Source of the DNA: a virus | Virus record (IMG/VR): IMGVR_UViG_3300045971_000277 | Span: 37,897 to 101,896 of that record | Reading direction: 5' to 3' (one strand) | Length of the DNA stretch: 64,000 nucleotides | Shown: piece by piece, positions 36,162 through 45,829 of the stretch | Position numbering within the stretch: position 1 is the stretch's first letter | Layout: each line of letters starts with the position of its first letter | The notes under the pieces: model-generated | Databases searched by the model: none | What the model saw: only the letters and a program-made list of their open reading frames with translations | Told to the model about the DNA's origin: nothing | Program-made: the position numbers and the translations under genes

Positions 36162-38221
36162 TGGCGACGAATGACTCAAACTATGTAATCAAACAGGCGT
36201 TCCCTGCCTATCGCGTTTTTATATTCGGCAAGGAAGTGACAGACGATGTTATCTCGGTCGATACTAGCTGGCATGACGGCCCGACGCCGAGCACCTGTAC
36301 CATTACACTGGTGTCACCAGAAGATAAGTATACGATCACGCATGAAGACATCGTACGAATTGTAACGCAGCGCAGTGGTACAGATGGGGCGGCTTCGACG
36401 GTTGATAAATCTCTAAAGTCAGCCGTTAACTCAATCTCGACCGGCGCCGCAGCGCTTGATGTAGAAAATACTAAGTGGGATAAGTCAACCGGCGTCATCG
36501 CGGCTAAGCTAGCCTGTCCAATGGTGTCGATGCCGCCAGATAGTATTAACCAATTAGCTAATGGCGCGCCGCAATCAGAAGATTTTATCGACCGCTTCCC
36601 ATTTCAATCTGGCAAGCCTATATTCCATCCAATGGACCCGGTTCGCGTGGCCTTCCGCGACCCATTTGATCCAGCTACATGGTATTGGATGTTCTCTGGC
36701 TTCGTGAGCGATTTTAATAACTCATTTGGCGCAAACCAAGATAAGACGTTGATGATTGTGGCGGAGAGCCCGGCTAAGTTACTACGCTACGCTAGATTTA
36801 CCGCTAACTCTGGTATTGTTGATATAAGTAAGTTACTGGTACGCACTGCGATTGTGGCTGACATCGCGACTAAGTCAGCCTATGCCAACCTGTTCGTTGA
36901 TATGTCACTGCAACAGGTATTCTACGCCCTAATATTTGGTGTCGAGGCGCTTAGCAAAGATCAGATCCAAAAAGCAGGGCTTAATTTGGACCTAAGCCAG
37001 TCTACCGTTACTGAACTCTTGTCGTGCGCTAACGGCTCAGCCTACGTAACAAAGCCAGTCGGCGGTGTCGGCCACCCCGATATGGCTGGAAGCCGTATAT
37101 TCATCTATGGGCCACAGGATGAGATTAATAACGCGCTGTCGGAAGGTGAAGCGTTCCCGCCGAATATTCCGATCAATAGAGCCCCGATTACACTAGACCA
37201 ATATCAAAGTATTATCAGCCATAAAGTCGTCTATTCGGATGTAGACGACATGAAGAACAGCGAGGCCAGTAGCATATCTGGCGCGCAACCTCAACCAGCA
37301 TTTACCATCGATGATGTTATTACAATCGTTGGAAGCAGACCCGACCTGTACCCGGTCGACGGTGGCCGCTTGTTTATCATGCTGCCGTCGAGCATCGGTA
37401 CGAATCAGCGGGCCGTAATTACGCGTGATTTTATGAGCGGAAGCTTTGCGCTCAATACAGAATGGGGCACGCGGTCTGAAGTTTTACATGAAATCGTGCA
37501 GCGGGCCGAATTCGTATTCTATGTGTCGCCGCGTGGCGACTGGATTGTTGAATTCCCAATGTATGACTTCTCGCCATCCGACTACGGCAGCCATGAAGCT
37601 GACTTCACCGTGCTACTAGAAGACACCTGCAGCGTAAACGATTCGTTTAGTGACTCTAAAGTATATACACAAGCTGTAACGTCAGTGACACCGATTTCAG
37701 GGTATGATTCATTTACTAATGTCGGCCGCGAAATCGGACAGCAGGGTGTCGTCACTCTGTGGCATCTTATACCATTCTATGGCGTCCGTAACGCACCAAT
37801 AACGGCGCGCGGCTACATATCAACAAAGGAAGCCTCAGTACTGTATTCGCACATTGCTCTTAACCGACTCAACGCGGATGCTCATACGCAAGGTGTTAGT
37901 ATGAACCCACGCGCGCAGGCGTGGCTAAACCGCCCGATGCTAATGCACGCATGCGATCACATCGGTACGGTTAAGAGTATCACGAACAATATAACATGGG
38001 GCGCAAGCGGCACATGTGATACTAGTGTTACGCTAAATGCACTACGTGGGTGGGACGGCGAGACTGAAACCGTAGGTAATGTAGTACAGAAGGTATACAC
38101 GACGATTGGCGGGCGCGGGTCTAGGCCACTCAACTACAAAATGCTATTAGATCCACCGCCAAAGCTATCGCCACCAATTAAGGGCAAGTTGTTATCTAGC
38201 GGGCTTAGGAGTAGCCACTAA
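36161..38221 (+). CDS. Baseplate hub protein (gp27/gpD-like)
   Basis: The 686-residue product starts with a YRVFIFGKEVTDDVISVDTSWHDGPTPSTCTITLVSP segment (about residues 16-50), typical of the first barrel of hub proteins. Further beta domains follow (MDPVRVAFRDPFDPATWYWMFSGFVSDF, about 165-195). The C-terminal part has NVGREIGQQGVVTLWH and a basic tail. Position after the tape measure and before the OB-fold spike supports the hub role. No lysozyme domain is visible. Confidence 0.65.
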   Translation: MATNDSNYVIKQAFPAYRVFIFGKEVTDDVISVDTSWHDGPTPSTCTITLVSPEDKYTITHEDIVRIVTQRSGTDGAASTVDKSLKSAVNSISTGAAALDVENTKWDKSTGVIAAKLACPMVSMPPDSINQLANGAPQSEDFIDRFPFQSGKPIFHPMDPVRVAFRDPFDPATWYWMFSGFVSDFNNSFGANQDKTLMIVAESPAKLLRYARFTANSGIVDISKLLVRTAIVADIATKSAYANLFVDMSLQQVFYALIFGVEALSKDQIQKAGLNLDLSQSTVTELLSCANGSAYVTKPVGGVGHPDMAGSRIFIYGPQDEINNALSEGEAFPPNIPINRAPITLDQYQSIISHKVVYSDVDDMKNSEASSISGAQPQPAFTIDDVITIVGSRPDLYPVDGGRLFIMLPSSIGTNQRAVITRDFMSGSFALNTEWGTRSEVLHEIVQRAEFVFYVSPRGDWIVEFPMYDFSPSDYGSHEADFTVLLEDTCSVNDSFSDSKVYTQAVTSVTPISGYDSFTNVGREIGQQGVVTLWHLIPFYGVRNAPITARGYISTKEASVLYSHIALNRLNADAHTQGVSMNPRAQAWLNRPMLMHACDHIGTVKSITNNITWGASGTCDTSVTLNALRGWDGETETVGNVVQKVYTTIGGRGSRPLNYKMLLDPPPKLSPPIKGKLLSSGLRSSH

Positions 38222-39528
38222 TGGGACGCTTCTTAAATCCAGGCGAAGAAGAATTCTCAAACATCATGGACCCTTATGGGATCCATGATCGTACCTTGCG
38301 TGCGCGGCTCGATACCGTCAGCCTCGATGGCGGATTCACTACGTTTTCCATGCTTGGCTCGCCCTCGTCCGGCCGCTCCGCTTCGCTTCCTTGGCTTTGG
38401 GTCAGCTTTCCCGAAGGCGACCCCGGTCAGCCACCATCGGACGTCCGGAGTGGAGCGTGGGGCCGCTACATGCCATTCCAGAACGACATCGTCAAGGTGT
38501 CGTTTGACTACGATGATACGCCACACATCGTCGGTTACGATATGCTGGCGGCGCTCGACCGTAAGCATTATGGGGCTGGCGACGGCAAATCAGGCTACAT
38601 TGCGATTACGAAGGCCCGCGAATCCGGTGTTGTCCATCCGAATTTCAGAACGCTACAGCCGGGCGAGTATGACTTTATGTCAATCGGAGGTGCCTATATC
38701 TATGGCGCGGCCGATGGTACGCTACATCTAGAATCTGGCATTACGTACTGCCACATCTCAAATGCGGCTGATGAAATCGGCATGGCGACAACGTCGCTCA
38801 GAATTGATGGCCGCACGTCAATGCTCCGGTATGGACAGGTTAGGCGCGAGTCACTGACATCGCCCGGCGATTATACTGCACTTGGCCCGTGGAATCCAAC
38901 AGGTTCTGGCCAAGAATTTGATGTAAAGCTGACCAGGACCGTTACGGGCGCTGAGAAGCTTGACGTAGCACGATTCGCTATTGGCAACGTGGCAAATGAC
39001 CTGATGGTTGAATTGTCGGCCAATTCTGGCCTACCGAAGCTGCTAGATCTACAGTTGTACAACCCGTCTGGCTTAGCGTCGGTTTGGTCAACTGAGGTTG
39101 ACCAGCTTGGGTCAACCGAAATCGCATCACTAACCGCCCTCAGCTATCGCATTAGCGTGCCACTTGCCAGCTTCGGTGTGTCGGCTGCGTCAATGTCACT
39201 AACCGCTGCGGCTAATGCCTCAATTACCGGCGCGTCGATTGCTTTATTGGCGCAATCGATTACGATAGGCTCGACCCCAGGTAGTATCGTCGCGCTCGGG
39301 CCGAACCCCGTGCTAGGTGGGGCCGTGGGTGGCACGGCCCTATCTACGTTACTGTCGCCGGTTTCTGGTACGCTTTCTGCCGCGTTAGCTGCAGCAATAG
39401 CGATGTCAGCCATCGTCGCGCCAGTCAACGGGTCCGCAGTCGGCCCCTTATTAACGACCATTCTAACATATCTGCAGACACTTGATCTGGCCATACCAGC
39501 ATCGACGTCGACGGCGGTATCGGTTTAA
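38221..39528 (+). CDS. Baseplate spike/gpV-like OB-fold protein
   Basis: The 435-residue product has an N-terminal OB-like domain (WLWVSFPEGDP ... WGRYMPFQNDIVKVSFDYDDTPHIVGYD, about residues 58-107), as in the central spike hub of contractile tails (gpV/gp5 type). The C-terminal third (about 310-430) is Ala/Ser/Ile-rich, with repeats such as AASMSLTAAANASITGASIALL. This could be a beta-prism-like spike or a trimeric coil. It lies directly after the hub and before a gp25-like gene. Confidence 0.65.
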   Translation: MGRFLNPGEEEFSNIMDPYGIHDRTLRARLDTVSLDGGFTTFSMLGSPSSGRSASLPWLWVSFPEGDPGQPPSDVRSGAWGRYMPFQNDIVKVSFDYDDTPHIVGYDMLAALDRKHYGAGDGKSGYIAITKARESGVVHPNFRTLQPGEYDFMSIGGAYIYGAADGTLHLESGITYCHISNAADEIGMATTSLRIDGRTSMLRYGQVRRESLTSPGDYTALGPWNPTGSGQEFDVKLTRTVTGAEKLDVARFAIGNVANDLMVELSANSGLPKLLDLQLYNPSGLASVWSTEVDQLGSTEIASLTALSYRISVPLASFGVSAASMSLTAAANASITGASIALLAQSITIGSTPGSIVALGPNPVLGGAVGGTALSTLLSPVSGTLSAALAAAIAMSAIVAPVNGSAVGPLLTTILTYLQTLDLAIPASTSTAVSV

Positions 39529-40043
39529 TGAATACCATTACAATACCAGCGGAAGTCAGATGCGTTGCCACTGCGTTGGCACTGTTGCCCGATTCCACTC
39601 TAAGGTCAGCGTCGGCTGCACTTAATACGGTAATACAAACGTTGACGGCATACGAGGCCATATTGGCTGCGCGATTATCTTCGCTAAACCTTATACTACT
39701 TCCATTGCTAGCGAAGAAGGCCGCGATTGAGAATATAATAAAGTCGTACCAGACTACTACCAATCTATTTGCGCAGGGCGTAGTGAATCAGTGTCCCGCA
39801 CTCGGTGCTACGGTCCAAATAGCCCAATCAGCCATAGACCCTTATATAGCTGGGGCGCGACGCTTGCTTAATATTATTAATATTACAGCGCGGCTTCAGC
39901 TTGAATATGGCAAATACCGCGATGAGATAATAAAGCAGATTAATTTTCTACGCCGCGTAAAGGCACAGATAGATAATCTAATACAGATCAGAACTAGTGT
40001 GATCATGACGGCGTCAATTAAGCCGTCCATCAAAGGCCTTTAA
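39528..40043 (+). CDS. Helical baseplate-cluster protein, unknown
   Basis: The 171-residue product is predicted almost wholly helical (SASAALNTVIQTLTAYEAIL, KAAIENIIKSYQ, EIIKQINFLRRVKAQIDNLIQ). One-base overlaps on both sides (TAATG) tie it to the spike and gp25-like genes. It could be a small baseplate wedge or a chaperone. No family was recognised. Confidence 0.45.
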   Translation: MNTITIPAEVRCVATALALLPDSTLRSASAALNTVIQTLTAYEAILAARLSSLNLILLPLLAKKAAIENIIKSYQTTTNLFAQGVVNQCPALGATVQIAQSAIDPYIAGARRLLNIINITARLQLEYGKYRDEIIKQINFLRRVKAQIDNLIQIRTSVIMTASIKPSIKGL

Positions 40044-40456
40044 TGAGTACTACGTTCAAAATACAGGACGGCGATTTCGTCGACAATAGCGCGACCGGAC
40101 GTCCTATTATGTTAATGGACCGCGACGCGGTTAAACAATCTATTGGCGAGAATCTGTCGATTAAGACACTGTCGAATGGGTTTGGCGCAGGCATACAGGG
40201 GCTAGTCGGCACGATCCCGGTCGACGATACCACGATGACGATGATGCTAGACAGCAAGATTCGTAATTCTATCACGGCAATGATCAGCTTGCAGACGCAG
40301 AACGATGTAACGCGCACAACAACCGAAAAGTTGACTGGGATTTCATTTTTAAAGGTGGTACAGGATACATCGGACCCACGCCGGTATCTATACTACCTAG
40401 ATGTTGCTACGGTGGCCGGACCCGCCATTAGGGTCAGTGGGCAGGTGGTGCGATAA
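40043..40456 (+). CDS. Baseplate wedge protein, gp25/W-like
   Basis: The 137-residue product is located between the spike and the J-like protein, the position of gpW/gp25. The N-terminus FKIQDGDFVDNSATGRPIMLMDRDAVKQSIGENL fits the gp25-like pattern of an acidic target strand followed by a helix that starts with D/Q residues. The C-terminal half is a short alpha/beta domain. gp25-like proteins join the wedge and initiate the sheath. The assignment rests mostly on position and size. Confidence 0.55.
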   Translation: MSTTFKIQDGDFVDNSATGRPIMLMDRDAVKQSIGENLSIKTLSNGFGAGIQGLVGTIPVDDTTMTMMLDSKIRNSITAMISLQTQNDVTRTTTEKLTGISFLKVVQDTSDPRRYLYYLDVATVAGPAIRVSGQVVR

Positions 40457-41904
40457 TGTCGATCGAAAAGGTGTCAGCGTCACAATTTGCGCAGCGTATT
40501 AAAGCTGCCATCACGTCCCGCAATAAGACGTATGACGTCAATGTCGGCCCCATACCTGACGTTATTATTAATCCGATGGGCGGTGTTCTCGAGTCGCAAA
40601 ACAACGCGATCGTATCACTACAGTCACTACTTTCACTTATTAATGACGGCACATATACCCACGACGACTTAGTCGCCTTTGTAAAGAATGAGGGCGTTAC
40701 ACCTGATACTGGGTCGGCCGCCTCAGCTACCCTCGTGTTTTCTGTAGCCGCTGTTAGCGCCTCGCTGACGGTTGGTACAGGTTACCCAGTCGGATCACTA
40801 TCAAACGAAGAAACCGGAAGTTCAATCACGTTTATAACGATTGAGTCAGCTACACTTTCGTATGCAACCCGCGCATCTTATTATAATCCAGATACACAGC
40901 GATATGAGCTACAGGTCGCAGCGGTTGCAACATCCGGCGGGACTAAGGGTAATGTCGGCGCCAACCGTATCATTAATCCACTTAGGCCACTAATTGGGTT
41001 TGATTCAATCACAAACCCGCAGCCCGCCACAGGTGGTCGCGACTCTTCCAGTGATAGCGAGTTGATCGAGCAATACTTAATTGCCATTACGGGGTCGAAT
41101 GCCTCTGGCGAAGATGGCATTCGTCGCACATCACTCGATGTATTTTCTAATGTACAAGACGTCGCGATGGTTTACGGTAGTGACCCGCTTCTGCTACGTG
41201 CGAGCACAGACGCTGGGGCAGTTGACCAGTGGGTTCTAGGCGACGCCATGGTGTCACGCACGGACGCGTCGACTTACGTAGGCCCGTTACAGCCCATATA
41301 TCTGCTGAGTCAGCCCGTCGTCGGCATCACGCGGATTACGAGCGGGGCTAATAATCTGGTTGAGGGCGTAGATTTTACGTTCGTTAAGGATGTCACTGGA
41401 TACAGTGGATCTATACGTGGACGAGATTACATTAAGCTGCTTAACACATCACTATTGCTGCCAGTTGCCGGTAGCCCCATAACAGTTGTATATAATCAGA
41501 ACTCTCTGATCGAATTGATGCAAAACACATATTCGCAGCCAGCGTATTATTCATACGGTAGCGACCTACTAATACGTGCGGCGAATCAGATTAATATCGC
41601 GGTGACGGCCACGTTTAGAACGCGGCAAGGATACAATCCGACGACAGTGCAGGCGCAGGTCACAACCGCCGTTCGTGGTTTCGTTAATTCGTTGATGCTT
41701 AATGCCCGCATACCAAGTGTGTCGGATGGCGGATCTGTGCAGAAGTCCGACATTGACGCTGAGGTTCGGCGCATCAGCGGCGTCGATAACTTTACTATAA
41801 CTATATTTGACGTCGTAGGCGGGACCGGCAACGCTGATATTCCGATTGGGCGTAATCAATATCCGCGTCTAGCCGCCACCGACCTTACCATCACGCCTGC
41901 CTAA
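40456..41904 (+). CDS. Baseplate J-like (gp6/gp47-like) wedge protein
   Basis: The 482-residue product has an N-terminal helical part (NNAIVSLQSLLSLI), a central beta domain with VSASLTVGTGYPVGSLSN and AVATSGGTKGNVGANRIINP (about 100-185), and GGRDSSSDSELIEQYLIAITG (about 195-215). The latter is the hallmark of baseplate J family proteins (GGxDxESDE...R). The C-terminal part carries QVTTAVRGFVNSL. Six or twelve copies form the iris of the baseplate. One-base overlaps join it to neighbours. Confidence 0.75.
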   Translation: MSIEKVSASQFAQRIKAAITSRNKTYDVNVGPIPDVIINPMGGVLESQNNAIVSLQSLLSLINDGTYTHDDLVAFVKNEGVTPDTGSAASATLVFSVAAVSASLTVGTGYPVGSLSNEETGSSITFITIESATLSYATRASYYNPDTQRYELQVAAVATSGGTKGNVGANRIINPLRPLIGFDSITNPQPATGGRDSSSDSELIEQYLIAITGSNASGEDGIRRTSLDVFSNVQDVAMVYGSDPLLLRASTDAGAVDQWVLGDAMVSRTDASTYVGPLQPIYLLSQPVVGITRITSGANNLVEGVDFTFVKDVTGYSGSIRGRDYIKLLNTSLLLPVAGSPITVVYNQNSLIELMQNTYSQPAYYSYGSDLLIRAANQINIAVTATFRTRQGYNPTTVQAQVTTAVRGFVNSLMLNARIPSVSDGGSVQKSDIDAEVRRISGVDNFTITIFDVVGGTGNADIPIGRNQYPRLAATDLTITPA

Positions 41905-42842
41905 TGTTATACCCGTCTAAGAGCGTCGGCTGGGTGGATGACCAGATATACATGCCAACATCTGGGTTGGCATCGACGACTGCGCGTAATACGAACTTTG
42001 TATCGTCGCCTGTGTGGACCATGACGGGTGCCGGTCAGTATAACTTTAGTGTGCTCAATGGGGTTCGTACTGTTACGGTCGGCGGCCAGCCAGGATCCAC
42101 CGCATTGTTGTCCGACGCCGCCACATACGTATGTGCCGACATCTCAGTTAGAGTGAAGGTTGATGCTGACACATCGGCTGTCGATGGTGTCGTATATGCC
42201 GCGCTCACATTAGCATTTGACGCGTCTAATTACATTATAGTTAGGCATCGCTCGTCACTAGAGTACGGTGCAGTTTGTGACGCCATAATTGTGCAGAATG
42301 GTGAAGACATCCACTGCGGATTCGTCATCCCAGCGACACAGATATATGAGCTACGTATTATACATGCCGCACAATCCGTGGATGTGATGGTACGCGACGA
42401 CGGCGGCGCGTGGGCCGTTCTTGGCTCTACGCGAACATGGACATCGTCAATAGCAGCAGTGGCGTCGGTTAGCTGCTCAAATGGTACAAATGGGTATAGG
42501 TTTAGTACTAGCCTTATAAGCTTTGTGTCTAAGCTCAACGTGTTGTATGGTCTAGAACCAGCGATAGACTCAGCCGTTACATTGTTTGGTACCACCACAA
42601 ACGTACCAGACCCGCAATGGGCTCGACATGAAATTAAGTCAGTTACATTGACGTTGTTTGACCATGTCGGCGTCCGCGATACTGGTATATTTACCTACAA
42701 CCGTGTGGGATATTATAGGGTTAAACAGAGTAGTCGGCTGACAGCAGACTTAATAACTAAGCCGCACAAATCAGTCAGGAAGCTACCACTGGCCAGCAGC
42801 AACAATATCGGGCTAGCGTTCACGCTGCCGTACGCATTATAA
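41904..42842 (+). CDS. Baseplate/tail-associated beta-sandwich protein
   Basis: The 312-residue product is beta-rich, with a central segment (ADISVRVKVDADTSA ... YAALTLAFDASNYIIVRHR ... YELRIIHAAQSVDVMVRDDG) that looks like a LamG/concanavalin-type sandwich. It directly follows the J-like gene, where the gpI-type tail protein usually lies. A wedge-to-fibre connector is likely; no close family was recognised. Confidence 0.45.
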   Translation: MLYPSKSVGWVDDQIYMPTSGLASTTARNTNFVSSPVWTMTGAGQYNFSVLNGVRTVTVGGQPGSTALLSDAATYVCADISVRVKVDADTSAVDGVVYAALTLAFDASNYIIVRHRSSLEYGAVCDAIIVQNGEDIHCGFVIPATQIYELRIIHAAQSVDVMVRDDGGAWAVLGSTRTWTSSIAAVASVSCSNGTNGYRFSTSLISFVSKLNVLYGLEPAIDSAVTLFGTTTNVPDPQWARHEIKSVTLTLFDHVGVRDTGIFTYNRVGYYRVKQSSRLTADLITKPHKSVRKLPLASSNNIGLAFTLPYAL

Positions 42843-42849
42843 GGATCTT

Positions 42850-45828
42850 ATGGATGTACTAGCGCCAAGATATGCCGACCTGCTCGCGAGCCTACCACAA
42901 GGCTCATTTTATGACGCCGACGGTGTTGTCGTGCCGTGGACTAACGCACCGTACGAATTAAGATTAACGACGGACTCGGCTGCCACTACATATTCATTAT
43001 TTGTCAATGATATCGTGGTAGGCGAAGCAACGACTGACGCAGACTCATCGGTGCTCGTAACCGTCATATTGAAACTCGGACGTAACGTCATCACGCTCAC
43101 CCGCAGTGGATATGATAGCAAAACATTAGTATACATTACAGCGCGGCACACCGCCACTTATCATGCGGCGCATGCCGACGCATTACAGATAATCGACGAT
43201 AACATAGATCAAGTTAAGCAGAATCAGTATCTGGCCACGGTTAACCCAGATAGCATAGACCAGATTTGGGCTCGACGCCTAAGAACACAAAACACACCAA
43301 ATTATCCTACCAGTACCTACCGTAGCATACTGCAGCAGCTGCAGCAGGCGTATCGGTACTACGGCGGGACTGAATCAGGACTAATGTCGGCTGTCGCGGC
43401 GTTTACTGGAATGAGCCCCATGTTGGTCCCGTTTGCGGAGTCCAAACGGTGGCTACTTGGCGAGCAACTCATACCAAACCCTAGCTTTACCGACATGGTC
43501 TGGGACGTGACAGAAAGCCTAGCTTCACTTAACGCGTTGGGTATCGGCATATCAATAATCGACCCGCATTATTACATTGATGACGTACTAAACGTAACTT
43601 GGAATGGAACTGGATTAGACGTTGGTGGTAGTGTATATGGGATCGACCGCAAATCTGGGCCAGCCGACATCGATGTCGAGCTATATGAAATAAATACTGG
43701 CGCCATACTAACCAACGTTGGGCCATACGACACTAGCGTACGTAACCTATTAACATTAGACTTAGGCCGTGGACCGATCACATTTACACTAACAAGTTCT
43801 GCCACGCTTGGCGCAGCACAATTACTGATTGATATCAATGCTGGGCTTACTGCGGACTCTAGGTACGTAAGTATACCGCCATCTACGCTTAATCTTGGCT
43901 GTGTCACCATATATCCAATGCCAGATGAGCCGACTATCTCGATTCTTCCGTCCAGGTCAGTTAATAATGACTATAACACTGACGCTGCTATTAATATATT
44001 TAACATACCTATTGGCCGCACTACATGCGGTGCAGCCACCTTTACTGGATATACAACAGCCGTATCGGTAGCCAGCGTGACGGGGTTTAACGTGGGCGAT
44101 GACGCGTTGTTATTCTCATGCGTTGTGGCTGGCCCTGCCACTAAGGCGCTAACGGTTAAAGTCACCGCAATTGGTACTACAACATTAACTCTTGATGCGT
44201 CTGCGTATACTGGCATATGCGTGCCAACGCAGATATTAAGTGGTACGATTATATGTAATGCCACGCAGTATCCGGCTAGTTATAACCTTAAGACGCCACG
44301 CGCAAAGTTTACTGTGCATGTGGAGCATCCTGAGTCGTTCCCCACATCCGGGCCAGCAGTAAGCGGCAGCATAACCGTATCGCCTGTAGTGAATCGTGTC
44401 GTTGGTTGGGTTGTCTCGCCGGGCCCCACAACCGGCTCATTCGGCAATTTTTGGATCAATCAAAGATCCCTTGGGCTAAACTCGGCTGTGTTAACCACAG
44501 CCACTACCATAGTGTACGGATTAGATAGGTGGGCTGGCCGAACCGCTACGTTACATGCCGTAGTAAGCCCACAGTATACTGGAACGGCATCGTCACTCGT
44601 ATTAGAAATATCGTACGACAACGTTACATGGACGTCTACGACTCCGTTCAACGTCCCATTTGCCGCGACGCCTGTTTTGTCGACGTTGGCAACTACGATA
44701 CCATACGATGCCACCATGGCCTATGTTAGACTACGAGTCGCCACGGTCGGCGCTGCCGGATCCGCTGTGTTTATCGAGCGCGTGACATTCACCGTAGACT
44801 CACACCACGCCTTGTTCCTTGGCACTAACACAATCGTGAGGAACCAGCATCGGGCGAAGCGAGGCAGTACCCTATACGTATGGTGCCCAGATGTACTAAC
44901 GGCGGCCGAGCAAGCTTTATTGGGCTTACCGCAGGGGGCACGTGGACACATCGACACGATCAGCCCAGCCCACGTTGTTGTTGACCGTGTTGACATGTCA
45001 GGCGGGTCTAATGTGGTCGGAATAAGTGGTGCGGCTGCGCTAGCTGCTTGCACACTAGTTAACATGGAGGTTGTCGCACAATCCCCGGATCGGCTATCAT
45101 ATCTGCGCCCGACAACGGCGTCGCGTGTCGTGGGTGAAGTTGTATATCCCCTTACAGTATCGCCATACACGTTTGGGCTAGCCCACCCGATTAATGTGAC
45201 TAGTGCAGTTTATACCGTATATGAAAACGGCGTGCCAGTCGTAGCTAGCATGACCAGCGTGACTGATGCAACTACACTAAATCTAACGTACGCGCCAGAT
45301 ACAACTAAGGTGTATACGGTTGATTATGATACAGTGATACAAGCCACATCATCCGTAATTGAACTGCCAGCAGACTATGCTACGCGTCCATGGTACGGCA
45401 ATTATGCTACCTATAGTGAGCTTTATGTAACTCCACAGTCGGTCCCAATCGTGGCTGGTATACAATTCGACGCAACGTACAAGGCGCTGCTAAAAGTACG
45501 ATCGGATCAGGATAAAGCAACCACCACGTTGTCGCGAGACGATGGCCGATACGTAACAGTGGTACCAGAAGACCAGTGGGGATACATCGACGCTACTACC
45601 GTATCGATCTCGCCTAACCAGTTTGACGCAAACAATCTATATACATTAACGTACGTCGGGCGTGTCGTGCATCCAGTTCCTAGGCAGTCCACGCTGGCTG
45701 AGGTGCGGCAGGCCGCTACATCGCCAAACGTTTTACTGGCACCATGGACTCAATACGAAATCAATCAACCGTTGGCGCCAATGCAGTTCTGTCAATTCCG
45801 CATCACTTTATCGAACGTGATAGGTTAA
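42850..45828 (+). CDS. Large baseplate/fibre-connector protein
   Basis: The 992-residue product starts with MDVLAPRYADLLASLPQGSFYD, followed by an Ig-like segment and a helical section (DALQIIDDNIDQVKQNQYL, STYRSILQQLQQAYRYYGG, about residues 130-185) reminiscent of gpI-like wedge proteins that start with 'LP.....D'. The long remainder is beta-rich, with several probable Ig or jelly-roll domains. Gene order (J-like, this region, fibres) suggests that it links baseplate to fibres. AGGATC lies upstream as a weak ribosome binding site. Confidence 0.5.
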   Translation: MDVLAPRYADLLASLPQGSFYDADGVVVPWTNAPYELRLTTDSAATTYSLFVNDIVVGEATTDADSSVLVTVILKLGRNVITLTRSGYDSKTLVYITARHTATYHAAHADALQIIDDNIDQVKQNQYLATVNPDSIDQIWARRLRTQNTPNYPTSTYRSILQQLQQAYRYYGGTESGLMSAVAAFTGMSPMLVPFAESKRWLLGEQLIPNPSFTDMVWDVTESLASLNALGIGISIIDPHYYIDDVLNVTWNGTGLDVGGSVYGIDRKSGPADIDVELYEINTGAILTNVGPYDTSVRNLLTLDLGRGPITFTLTSSATLGAAQLLIDINAGLTADSRYVSIPPSTLNLGCVTIYPMPDEPTISILPSRSVNNDYNTDAAINIFNIPIGRTTCGAATFTGYTTAVSVASVTGFNVGDDALLFSCVVAGPATKALTVKVTAIGTTTLTLDASAYTGICVPTQILSGTIICNATQYPASYNLKTPRAKFTVHVEHPESFPTSGPAVSGSITVSPVVNRVVGWVVSPGPTTGSFGNFWINQRSLGLNSAVLTTATTIVYGLDRWAGRTATLHAVVSPQYTGTASSLVLEISYDNVTWTSTTPFNVPFAATPVLSTLATTIPYDATMAYVRLRVATVGAAGSAVFIERVTFTVDSHHALFLGTNTIVRNQHRAKRGSTLYVWCPDVLTAAEQALLGLPQGARGHIDTISPAHVVVDRVDMSGGSNVVGISGAAALAACTLVNMEVVAQSPDRLSYLRPTTASRVVGEVVYPLTVSPYTFGLAHPINVTSAVYTVYENGVPVVASMTSVTDATTLNLTYAPDTTKVYTVDYDTVIQATSSVIELPADYATRPWYGNYATYSELYVTPQSVPIVAGIQFDATYKALLKVRSDQDKATTTLSRDDGRYVTVVPEDQWGYIDATTVSISPNQFDANNLYTLTYVGRVVHPVPRQSTLAEVRQAATSPNVLLAPWTQYEINQPLAPMQFCQFRITLSNVIG

Positions 45829-45829
45829 C